A DNA stretch of 13,031 nucleotides from Rhodoferax sp. (lineage in GTDB: Bacteria > Pseudomonadota > Gammaproteobacteria > Burkholderiales > Burkholderiaceae_C), in contig JAIFMR010000117.1 of the NCBI GenBank assembly GCA_020048255.1, positions 1 through 13,031 of the forward strand. Reading direction: 5' to 3'. Shown piece by piece: positions 6,669-12,442 of this stretch. Within the stretch, counting starts at the first letter, position 1; each line of letters begins with the position of its first letter. Below the pieces are notes generated by a model. The model saw only the letters and a list, made by a program, of their open reading frames with translations, did not search any database and was not told the origin of the DNA. Made by a program: the position numbers and the translations under genes.

Positions 6669-6890
6669 TTATGCAGCTGTCCAGTAGCCGGCGTTGAAAG
6701 GGCTGCTCATGCGCAGCGCTTGGGGCGAAATGTCCAACAGTTTGTCGGTGGGCATTCTTTCGCCGTTTTCGGTCAGGAGTTCAATCGGATGGTTGCCCAC
6801 AAGGGTCGCGCCATGGATGTTGCTTGCCTCGTTAGCCCGTTCTGCTTGGCTGGTGTGTGCAGAACGGGCTACAGAAAAGAATAGAAGCAC
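6669..6890 (-). CDS. Unidentified small reading frame or gene remnant after barstar
   Basis: The minus-strand frame ending TAA at 6669-6671 encodes a coding-like C-terminal segment (PIELLTENGERMPTDKLLDI, then SPQALRMSSPFNAGYWTAA) with G/C-rich third positions like the neighbouring genes. I do not recognise the family. The frame stays open back to a GTG at 6890, but that start lies inside the 3' end of barstar, has no Shine-Dalgarno sequence, and its first part translates the inverted repeat at 6833-6871. A later GTG at the VGNHP codons is possible but also unsupported. The stop lies 24 bp before the terminator. The likeliest reading is the 3' remnant of a gene whose 5' end was lost when the RNase-barstar pair or the inverted repeat arrived. 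A genuine small protein is the alternative. Confidence 0.25.
   Translation of the reverse strand: MLLFFSVARSAHTSQAERANEASNIHGATLVGNHPIELLTENGERMPTDKLLDISPQALRMSSPFNAGYWTAA
6833..6871. repeat. 13-bp perfect inverted repeat at the barstar stop codon
   Basis: TAGCCCGTTCTGC (6833-6845) is the exact reverse complement of GCAGAACGGGCTA (6859-6871), separated by 13 bp. The right arm contains the barstar TAG stop. In RNA it would form a strong hairpin just after barstar. No T-tract follows on either strand, so it is not a classical terminator; it may protect the 3' end, pause transcription or be a small repeat element. Confidence 0.7.
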
Positions 6891-7312
6891 CTGAAGGGTA
6901 TTTTTCGGTCCCCCCAGTAGTCCGCCGTGTCCCGGAAAATATCCAGCAACTGCTCACGCGCTTCCTTGTCAAACTTGGCGTTGGCCGGAATATGCTCCAG
7001 CACCGAGATGAAACCCGGTTGCGGCCCGGATTTGTGCACCGGGTCGGTCATGCTGTCATACAGCGAGTCAAAGTTTTTGCCAACGGCAACGGCCAGCATG
7101 AACTGCTGACCAATCAGGTCGAGCACATCTTGCTTGCTCTGGGCGTTGGCCAGATTGGCATACAGGAAATGGTGACCCAGGGCCTGGGCGGCTTCCTGTA
7201 ATTCTGGCACGCGAAACGCCCGGATCGATTGAACGATATTGGGGCGCACGCCACGCAGGGGTACCTCGGCCGTGCTGGCGGGTGGTTTGACAATGGTTTG
7301 AGCAAGTGACAT
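6869..7312 (-). CDS. Barstar family ribonuclease inhibitor
   Basis: Barstar-type proteins are cytoplasmic inhibitors that plug the active site of barnase-like ribonucleases and protect the producing cell. The 147-aa product has a family-like core after an N-terminal extension of about 45 residues. The inhibitory helix region reads GKNFDSLYDSMTD (78-90), with D82 and D86 placed like the two aspartates that bind barnase. The last helix EQLLDIFRDTADYW (120-133) places E120 where barstar has its key glutamate. The chain ends RKIPFRCFYSFL. The ATG at 7312 follows an AAGAGA-type Shine-Dalgarno sequence; an in-frame TTG further upstream (7336) is less likely. The gene starts 39 bp after the stop of the secreted RNase, on the same strand, so the two form an enzyme/inhibitor operon. 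A 13-bp inverted repeat overlaps its stop. Confidence 0.85.
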   Translation of the reverse strand: MSLAQTIVKPPASTAEVPLRGVRPNIVQSIRAFRVPELQEAAQALGHHFLYANLANAQSKQDVLDLIGQQFMLAVAVGKNFDSLYDSMTDPVHKSGPQPGFISVLEHIPANAKFDKEAREQLLDIFRDTADYWGDRKIPFRCFYSFL

Positions 7313-7351
7313 GTTCAATCTCTTTTCACTTTTCAAAGTAAGGATTCAATT

Positions 7352-7744
7352 TCAAGGCACGATCCTGCGAAAACTCGCATAGTGATCGACGGTGTAGTAA
7401 CAGACATCCGGTAACCTGGGCTGACCCCCGCACACAATCCGTTTCTTGCCCCGGTGGTTGAGACCCGGCGTCGGAACGGTGTATTCGCGGTAATAACCTC
7501 TGGTGCGAGCAGGGAGCAACCGTTCCCGGTTACCGAACACCACACCATCTTTTTCGGTTGCAAATGGGCCACCTTGGAAAATCAGGGTGTAAATTTGCTG
7601 GCCTTGCCGGGGTAATTCACCCAAGCTGACAGTGGTTTGTACGTCAATTGGTGCGGGCGCTCTGGCTTGCACCAACCCCACCGCCAGCGCCGCAGTGAAA
7701 CATAAGCCAGCTAGGACTAACTTTATATTTTTAATTTGCGACAC
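7352..7744 (-). CDS. Secreted guanyl-specific ribonuclease, barnase/RNase Sa (N1/T1) family
   Basis: The enzyme should cleave RNA 3' of guanosine after export. The 130-aa product (GTG start at 7744) begins with a signal peptide: K5 and K8, then a hydrophobic core of about residues 9-23, with likely cleavage near VQARA (25-29). The mature part closely resembles RNase Sa: GPF...DGVVFGNRERLLP (59-78), YYREYTVPTPG (84-94), HRGKKRIVCGG (97-107) and YYTVDHYASF (116-125). E87, R98, R102 and H121 match the catalytic residues Glu54, Arg65, Arg69 and His85 of RNase Sa, so it should be active. The GTG is preferred over an ATG at 7783 because AGGG lies 8 nt before it and the signal peptide then starts correctly. 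The ATG has no such site and would add 13 residues. The inhibitor gene follows directly. Confidence 0.88.
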   Translation of the reverse strand: MSQIKNIKLVLAGLCFTAALAVGLVQARAPAPIDVQTTVSLGELPRQGQQIYTLIFQGGPFATEKDGVVFGNRERLLPARTRGYYREYTVPTPGLNHRGKKRIVCGGQPRLPDVCYYTVDHYASFRRIVP

Positions 7745-7765
7745 AGACCAATCCCTAAAAACACC

Positions 7766-7779
7766 CCGGGTTAACCCGG
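7766..7779. promoter_or_regulatory. Perfect 14-bp palindrome upstream of the RNase gene
   Basis: CCGGGTTAACCCGG reads the same on both strands and lies about 21 bp before the GTG start, in the short space between the maeB terminator and the RNase gene. It could be an operator or, in the leader RNA, a hairpin near the ribosome-binding site. No protein can be assigned to it. If the upstream ATG at 7783 were used, it would be inside the coding sequence. Confidence 0.4.
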
Positions 7780-7812
7780 ACATCCAAGGGCGCTAGTGTC
7801 GGTGATTTGACG

Positions 7813-7853
7813 AAAAAATGCAAGCCACCGCCTCCCAAGGGGGAGGAAGTTGC
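7813..7853 (-). terminator. Intrinsic terminator after malic enzyme
   Basis: Read on the minus strand, 15 bp after the maeB stop, CCTCCC (7846-7841) pairs with GGGAGG (7836-7831) around a CCTT loop. An outer GCAA/TTGC pair (7853-7850 with 7823-7820) flanks it, and the sequence then runs into ATTTTTT (down to 7813). The stem is interrupted but G/C-rich and is followed by a U tract. It separates maeB from the RNase-barstar operon. Confidence 0.6.
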
Positions 7854-7867
7854 AAGGAAATAGCCGC

Positions 7868-10201
7868 TTAGCGGGTCACGTTGGCGTCGGCGACCGTCAA
7901 TGCCGTCATGTTGACGATGCGCCGCACGGTGGTGCTGGCCGTCAGAATATGCACCGGTTTGGCGGCACCCAAGAGCACCGGGCCAATGGCGATGTTGCCG
8001 CCCGCTGTGGTTTTGAGCAGGTTGTAGGCGATGTTGGCCGCGTCAATATTGGGTAGCACCAGCAAGTTGGCGTCGCCCATCAGCGTGCTGTGGGGCATCA
8101 GTGCCGTGCGGGCCTTGCTGTCGAGCGCCAGGTCACCGTGCATTTCACCATCAACCTCCAGCCAAGGCGCATCGACGCGTAGCAGTTCCAGAGTTTTGCG
8201 CATCTTGAGCGCACTGGGCTGAGTGCTGGAGCCAAAATTGGAGTGGCTCAGCAAGGCAACACGGGGGCGCAGGCCAAAGCGCATCATTTCTTCGGCCGCC
8301 ATGACGGTGATCTTGGCCAGCTCCTGCGCGGTGGGGTCGTAGTTGACATGGGTGTCCACCAAAAACAGCTGCCGGTCGGGCAGCATCAGCGCGTTCATGC
8401 CGGCGTAAACCGGCACATCCTGCTGCGCACCCGCGCCGCCGACGGACCGGCTACCAATGACCTGGTCAATGTAGTGCAGGTGCATGGAGGTGGTGCCCCA
8501 GGTGCCGCAGATCATGCCATCCACATCACCCTTATGTAACAACATGGCGCCAATCAGGGTCAGGCGCCGGCGCATCTCGATCTTGGCCACCTGAACGGTG
8601 ACGCCCTTGCGCTCGGTCATCTGGTGATAGGTTTGCCAGAAATCGCGGTAGCGGCTGTCCAGCTCTACGTTGACCACGTCGTAATCGAGCTCTTCTTGCA
8701 GGCGCAGGCCAAATTTTTCGATACGCTGGGCAATCACACCCGGGCGACCGATCAGGGTCGGGCGGGCCAGGCCCTCATCCACGACGATTTGGCAGGCACG
8801 CAGAACACGTTCTTCTTCACCTTCGCAATAGGCCACGCGTTTCTTCAGGGCTTTTTTGGCTGCCGTGAAAATCGGTTTCATGATGGTGCCCGACGCATAC
8901 ACAAAACTTTGCAGCTGGTCGCGGTAAGCATCAAAATCAGCAACGGGACGGGTGGCAACACCGCTGTCCGCCGCCGCTTTGGCCACCGCGGGCGCAATTT
9001 TCATCATCAGGCGCGGGTCAAAGGGCTTGGGGATCAGGTATTCGGGGCCAAAGGCAAGCTGTTCCCCGGCATAGGCCGCAGCCACCACCTCGCTTTGCTC
9101 AGCTTGCGCCAATTCTGCAATGGCATGCACGGCAGCGATTTCCATCTCCAAGGTGATGGTGGACGCGCCAGCGTCGAGGGCGCCGCGAAAAATATACGGA
9201 AAGCACAACACGTTGTTGACCTGGTTGGGGTAGTCAGAGCGTCCTGTGGCAATGATGGCGTCATCACGCACCGCCTTGACTTCCTCGGGCAGGATTTCCG
9301 GGGTCGGGTTGGCCAACGCAAACACCAGCGGCCGTGCCGCCATTTTCTTGACCATCTCGGGTTTGAGCACGCCGCCGGCTGACAGGCCCAAAAAGACATC
9401 GGCACCTTCAATGATCTGGCCCAGTGTGCGGGCCTCGGTCTTTTGTGCAAAAAAGGCCTTGTCCTCGTCCATCAACTCGACCCGGCCCTCATACACCACA
9501 CCTGCCAGGTCGGTGACAAAAATGTTCTCGCGCGGAATGCCGAGCTTCACCAGCAGTCCCAGGCAGGCCAGTGCCGCTGCGCCTGCACCCGAGGTGACCA
9601 GCTTGATTTTTTTGGGGTCCTTGCCAGCGACCTTCAGCCCGTTCAGGATGGCGGCGCCGACGCAGATGGCGGTGCCGTGCTGGTCATCGTGAAACACCGG
9701 GATCTTCATGCGCTCGCGCAGCTTGCGCTCCACATAAAAGCAGTCGGGTGCCTTGATGTCTTCCAGGTTGATGCCGCCAAAGGTGGGTTCCAGCGAGGCG
9801 ATGATGTCCACCAGCTTGTCCAGATCGTGCTTTTCGTTGATCTCGATGTCAAACACATCGATGCCGGCAAATTTCTTGAACAACACGCCTTTGCCTTCCA
9901 TCACCGGCTTGGCGGCCAGCGGGCCAATGTCGCCCAGCCCGAGCACGGCGGTGCCGTTGGTGATGACGGCCACCAGATTGCCACGGCTGGTGTATTTGAA
10001 GGCGTTGTTGGGGTCCTTGACGATCTCTTCGCAGGGCGCTGCCACACCGGGCGAGTAGGCCAGCGCCAAATCATGCTGGTTGGTCAGCTGCTTGGTCGCC
10101 GCGATGGCAATCTTGCCAGCGGTGGGAAACTGGTGATAGTCCAGTGCCGCACGGCGCAACTGGGCGCGTTTGTCGTCAGCCTGATGGAGGGTGTGGGGCA
10201 T
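7868..10201 (-). CDS. maeB: NADP-dependent malic enzyme with C-terminal phosphotransacetylase-like domain
   Basis: The enzyme oxidatively decarboxylates malate to pyruvate with reduction of NADP+, linking the TCA cycle to pyruvate, acetyl-CoA and NADPH supply. The 777-aa product has the MaeB layout. The malic N-terminal domain holds YSPGVAAPCEE (49-59), GDIGPLAAKPVMEGK (90-104) and LEDIKAPDCF (146-155). The divalent-metal/active-site segment is PVFHDDQHGTA (168-178). The nucleotide-binding domain holds SGAGAAA (204-210) and FALANPTPE. From about residue 430 a phosphotransacetylase-like domain runs to the end; in this family it is thought to be regulatory (acetyl-CoA response) rather than a working acetyltransferase. 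The ATG at 10201 has GGAGA before it and gives the expected N-terminus. The frame is open much further upstream, but that part overlaps rubB. The gene lies 80 bp after rubB and ends at a terminator. Confidence 0.95.
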   Translation of the reverse strand: MPHTLHQADDKRAQLRRAALDYHQFPTAGKIAIAATKQLTNQHDLALAYSPGVAAPCEEIVKDPNNAFKYTSRGNLVAVITNGTAVLGLGDIGPLAAKPVMEGKGVLFKKFAGIDVFDIEINEKHDLDKLVDIIASLEPTFGGINLEDIKAPDCFYVERKLRERMKIPVFHDDQHGTAICVGAAILNGLKVAGKDPKKIKLVTSGAGAAALACLGLLVKLGIPRENIFVTDLAGVVYEGRVELMDEDKAFFAQKTEARTLGQIIEGADVFLGLSAGGVLKPEMVKKMAARPLVFALANPTPEILPEEVKAVRDDAIIATGRSDYPNQVNNVLCFPYIFRGALDAGASTITLEMEIAAVHAIAELAQAEQSEVVAAAYAGEQLAFGPEYLIPKPFDPRLMMKIAPAVAKAAADSGVATRPVADFDAYRDQLQSFVYASGTIMKPIFTAAKKALKKRVAYCEGEEERVLRACQIVVDEGLARPTLIGRPGVIAQRIEKFGLRLQEELDYDVVNVELDSRYRDFWQTYHQMTERKGVTVQVAKIEMRRRLTLIGAMLLHKGDVDGMICGTWGTTSMHLHYIDQVIGSRSVGGAGAQQDVPVYAGMNALMLPDRQLFLVDTHVNYDPTAQELAKITVMAAEEMMRFGLRPRVALLSHSNFGSSTQPSALKMRKTLELLRVDAPWLEVDGEMHGDLALDSKARTALMPHSTLMGDANLLVLPNIDAANIAYNLLKTTAGGNIAIGPVLLGAAKPVHILTASTTVRRIVNMTALTVADANVTR

Positions 10202-10281
10202 GGGTGTCTCCGGCGACTGGCACCGCAGCACATCTGCCGCGAAGTCAGGGTGTGTAAGGGAGCGGGATTGTAGGCCGCCTT

Positions 10282-11511
10282 TTATGCGGTCAGCAATTTG
10301 GCTTGTTCGGCGCGCCGGCGGGTCTGCGGACCTGTCAGTAAAAAGCCTTGGGGCTTGTCGTTGCTGCCAACAAAGTGCCATACACCCGCTTCCACACAGT
10401 GCCAGTTTCCAGGCGTGCCGGGTGCCGGCGCCGCCACCACAATGGGCAAGGCCGGGGTCTTGATGGCCACGGGCATCAGCGGAAACACCAGTTCGGTGGG
10501 CTGACCGGTGAGCGTGACGGCCAAGGCCTTGGCGGCATTCATGATGGGCATGACATAGGGCAAAGTCCGACCGTCGGGCAGCGGTGACCCGGTGGTGTCC
10601 CAGCGGCCGGGCGCGTATTGAGCGCAATCACCCAGTGCATAGATGTCTGCGGCGCTGGTTTGCAGGGTGGCATCCACCAACAATCCGCGCTCACAATACA
10701 GTCCAGCTTGCTGGGCCAGGGTGGTGTCTGCTCTGAGTCCGATAGCGCTTAGCACATGATCCACCTGGGCTAGATGCCCATTGGCCAACTCAACTTGTAA
10801 CGCTGGCGTGTGCTCATCGGTGGTGGCCAGCTTGCGCCGTGAGACGGACTTGACGCTGGTGCCCAGATGCCAGTGCACCCCCAGGTCCGCCAGCGCATCG
10901 CGCAGCTCGCTACTGACTTGGATGGGCAGCAGGGCCGCAATCGGGCCAGCCGCCGGGTCGGCCACGCTGACCAGGTAGCCAGCTTGGGTCAGGTCGTTGG
11001 CAAATTCGCAACCGATCAGCCCGCCACCCATGATCAGGATGTGTTTGCGGCGCCGTGGCTCGGTAGCCACCGGGTCGGCCGGTTGGGGGTCGAGTTGCGT
11101 GTAAAAACGCTCGAAATCGTCCAGAGAGTTGATGGACTGCACCTGGTCTGCCGCATCACCTGCCACCGGCACGCGAATGGCCTGGGCGCCGTTGGCCAGC
11201 ACCAGTTGCCGGTAGGTAAAGTCGCCCGCGCTGGTGTTAATGCTGTGGCTTTGCGGATGAATGGCGTTGACACGGGTGTGCGCCAGCAGCGTGACGTTCA
11301 GTGTTTTCGCCATGCTGGCGGCCGCCGTGGTGATCAATTGGGCCGGGCTGCGTTGTTGTGCAAAGGCGTTGGACAGCGATGGTTTGGCATAAAAATCGCC
11401 ACTGTCCGCCGTGATCACCATCACCGGCGTGGTGGTGTCCTGCTTACGGAACTCACGGGCTGTGGTCCAGCCCGCCAGGCCGGCGCCGATGATGATGAGA
11501 GGGCTCGTCAT
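10282..11511 (-). CDS. rubB: Rubredoxin-NAD(P)H reductase (FAD-dependent pyridine nucleotide-disulfide oxidoreductase fold)
   Basis: This flavoprotein should pass electrons from NAD(P)H to rubredoxin. The 409-aa sequence shows an FAD-binding dinucleotide fold at the N-terminus (PLIIIGAGLAGWTTAREF, 4-21). A second Rossmann fold for NAD(P)H follows (HILIMGGGLIGCEFANDL, 157-174). The flavin-contacting motif is DIYALGDCAQY (289-299). No CxxxxC redox pair follows the FAD motif, so it is not a disulfide reductase; the layout is that of rubredoxin and ferredoxin reductases of the RubB/AlkT group. The assignment to rubredoxin is mainly by context: the rubredoxin gene ends 15 bp upstream on the same strand, and rubrerythrin lies just beyond. 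The ATG at 11511 gives the correct start of the FAD motif, though its Shine-Dalgarno sequence is weak. An nirB-like or ferredoxin reductase role is less likely. Confidence 0.87.
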   Translation of the reverse strand: MTSPLIIIGAGLAGWTTAREFRKQDTTTPVMVITADSGDFYAKPSLSNAFAQQRSPAQLITTAAASMAKTLNVTLLAHTRVNAIHPQSHSINTSAGDFTYRQLVLANGAQAIRVPVAGDAADQVQSINSLDDFERFYTQLDPQPADPVATEPRRRKHILIMGGGLIGCEFANDLTQAGYLVSVADPAAGPIAALLPIQVSSELRDALADLGVHWHLGTSVKSVSRRKLATTDEHTPALQVELANGHLAQVDHVLSAIGLRADTTLAQQAGLYCERGLLVDATLQTSAADIYALGDCAQYAPGRWDTTGSPLPDGRTLPYVMPIMNAAKALAVTLTGQPTELVFPLMPVAIKTPALPIVVAAPAPGTPGNWHCVEAGVWHFVGSNDKPQGFLLTGPQTRRRAEQAKLLTA

Positions 11512-11526
11512 GATGTGGATCGTTGC

Positions 11527-11691
11527 TCAGACTTCAACGGCTTCAAAGTCGGCCTTGGCCACGCCACAGTCCGGGCAGGCCCAGCTCTCGGGAACATCCG
11601 CCCAGCGAGTGCCCGGCGCAATGCCGTCTTCAGGGCGGCCAGCGGCCTCGTCATAAATGAAGCCGCAAACAATGCAAATATAGGTTTTCAT
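11527..11691 (-). CDS. rubA: Rubredoxin, free-standing 54-aa protein
   Basis: Rubredoxin is a small cytoplasmic one-electron carrier with a single Fe(Cys)4 site. The 54-aa product starts MKTYICIVCGFIYDEAAG and contains both CxxCG-type pairs: C6-x2-C9-G and C39-x2-C42-G (WACPDCGVAK). The conserved aromatic core residues (Y4, Y13, W30, W37) and the ProGlu-Asp-Gly segment (PEDGIAPGT) are also present. The length is typical of a stand-alone rubredoxin. The ATG at 11691 has AGGAAA 5-6 nt before it. The gene lies between rubrerythrin (98 bp upstream, with a repeat in the gap) and rubredoxin reductase (15 bp downstream), so it is the likely shuttle between them. Confidence 0.95.
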   Translation of the reverse strand: MKTYICIVCGFIYDEAAGRPEDGIAPGTRWADVPESWACPDCGVAKADFEAVEV

Positions 11692-11715
11692 GAGTTTTCC
11701 TGTTTAAAAAAATTA

Positions 11716-11761
11716 GGTGAAATAGGGCTCTAGCCTATAAATGATAAGCGCTAGTAGCTAT
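11716..11761. repeat. Dispersed intergenic repeat, copy 2
   Basis: The stretch GGTGAAATAGGGCTCTAGCC through AAGCGCTAGTAGCTAT is the second copy of the repeat at 150-195, in the opposite orientation, with 31 of 46 matching positions. It fills the gap between rubrerythrin and rubredoxin. On the minus strand a short stem (ATAGG with CCTAT) is followed a few bases later by a run of seven T residues. It may therefore weaken read-through from rubrerythrin into the rubredoxin genes; that effect is inference. Confidence 0.55.
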
Positions 11762-11789
11762 GTAATATAGAGCAGTTGAACGTATGACA

Positions 11790-12272
11790 TCAACCGACCA
11801 CTTGGGCCAACTGCGCTTTGTAGTGGTTGGCATGGCGCTCTTCGACTTTGGCCAGGGCGGCAAAACGCTTCTGCGCTTTTTCCAGTGTGGCGCGAAACGC
11901 GGCAGCGTGCACCTTGCTTTCTTCGATCTGTTCGTTCATTTCGGCAACGGCTGCGGCGTGGCCTTCGGCTTCAGCGGTGGCACGAAAACCGGGGTACATC
12001 TCGGTGTACTCATAGGTTTCGCCGTCAATGGCAATTTGCAGGCATTTGGCCGGGGTCATGCTGGCCTTGGGGTAGAGCAGATCCAGGTGGCCAAAGGCAT
12101 GCATGACTTCCTGGTCGGCGGTTTCTTCAAAGGTCCGGGCGGTCGCCTCGTCTCCCATCTCGCGCGCCAGTTTGGCGAAGTAGCGGTATTTGATGTGGGC
12201 CATCGATTCGCCGGCAAAGGCGGCTTCCAAATTGGCCAAGGTTTTGATCTCGGGGCGTTGCGATGTGGTCAT
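11790..12272 (-). CDS. rbr: Rubrerythrin (diiron peroxidase domain only)
   Basis: Rubrerythrin reduces hydrogen peroxide to water at a non-haem diiron site in the cytoplasm, using electrons from rubredoxin. The 160-aa protein is a four-helix ferritin-like bundle with the expected ligands: E22 (AFAGESMAHIKYRYFAK), E55 and H58 (DQEVMHAFGH), glutamates 85, 88 and 91 (GETYEYTEMYPGF), and E144 with H147 (KVEERHANHY). Classical rubrerythrins carry a C-terminal rubredoxin domain; this one ends after the bundle, and a separate rubredoxin gene follows downstream. The ATG at 12272 is chosen because AGGAG lies 7 nt before it and MTTSQRPEIK is a sensible start. An in-frame start at 12305 would add 11 residues without such support. 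The promoter probably lies in the palindrome-rich region shared with pip. Confidence 0.95.
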   Translation of the reverse strand: MTTSQRPEIKTLANLEAAFAGESMAHIKYRYFAKLAREMGDEATARTFEETADQEVMHAFGHLDLLYPKASMTPAKCLQIAIDGETYEYTEMYPGFRATAEAEGHAAAVAEMNEQIEESKVHAAAFRATLEKAQKRFAALAKVEERHANHYKAQLAQVVG

Positions 12273-12352
12273 GGTGAACTCCTGTGGTTTGAACAAGCTG
12301 CGCAATAGAGGGATTCGATTGGCACAGGACGCATGTTAGGGCGAATCTATGC

Positions 12353-12380
12353 ATTTAACCAATTGGTTTTTGCTAATCAA
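12353..12380 (-). promoter_or_regulatory. Candidate promoter of rubrerythrin
   Basis: On the minus strand TTGATT (12380-12375) and TTAAAT (12358-12353) are spaced by 16 bp and resemble sigma-70 -35 and -10 elements (four of six matches in the -10). A start near 12346 would leave a leader of about 74 nt before the ATG. The spacer and -10 overlap the palindrome AACCAATTGGTT. This is a visual match only. Confidence 0.25.
12357..12368. promoter_or_regulatory. 12-bp palindrome in the rubrerythrin/pip divergent region
   Basis: AACCAATTGGTT is a perfect palindrome between the two divergent start codons. It lies in an AT-rich stretch that contrasts with the GC-rich genes on both sides and overlaps the candidate rubrerythrin promoter, so it is a possible operator. 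The binding protein is unknown. Confidence 0.35.
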
Positions 12381-12397
12381 TTGATAGTTGCTATCAA
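12370..12397 (+). promoter_or_regulatory. Candidate promoter of pip
   Basis: TTGCTA (12370-12375) and TATCAA (12392-12397), spaced by 16 bp, each match the sigma-70 consensus at four of six positions. Transcription would start around 12404 with a leader of about 39 nt. The -10 lies inside the inverted repeat 12381-12397. Confidence 0.25.
12376..12397. promoter_or_regulatory. Overlapping palindromes, candidate shared operator
   Basis: TTGATAG (12381-12387) and CTATCAA (12391-12397) form a perfect 7-bp inverted repeat around TTG. The palindrome ATCAATTGAT (12376-12385) overlaps its left arm. The ATAG/CTAT half-sites recall OxyR sites, but the spacing (3 bp instead of 7) does not fit the OxyR consensus. 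The location suits control of both divergent genes. It could instead be a fragment of the ATAGCTGCTAGCGC-type repeat seen elsewhere in the window. Confidence 0.4.
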
Positions 12398-12442
12398 CAC
12401 ATGGGCACAATGGCGCTTCATCGACCCCAGGAGCCCGCCGTT

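Noticed and set aside
8624..9382. Plus-strand open frames opposite malic enzyme (including 9443-10273)
   Set aside because: They mirror the malic-enzyme codons, have no recognisable motifs and no ribosome-binding sites; maeB is unambiguous on the other strand.
10202..10281. Terminator between rubB and maeB
   Set aside because: Only a three- to four-base stem without a T-tract is visible; read-through or a separate maeB promoter cannot be decided from sequence.
10202..10627. N-terminal extension of malic enzyme by 142 codons
   Set aside because: The extra part overlaps rubB and does not look like a protein domain; the ATG at 10201 has a Shine-Dalgarno sequence and the family N-terminus.
12273..12305. 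Longer rubrerythrin starting at 12305
   Set aside because: The added residues MRSLFKPQEFT are not rubrerythrin-like, and the AGGAG motif that would act as the ribosome-binding site for 12272 lies inside this segment.
12376..12397. OxyR binding site
   Set aside because: ATAG and CTAT half-sites are present, but the 3-bp spacing differs from the 7-bp spacing of the OxyR consensus, so only a generic operator is claimed.
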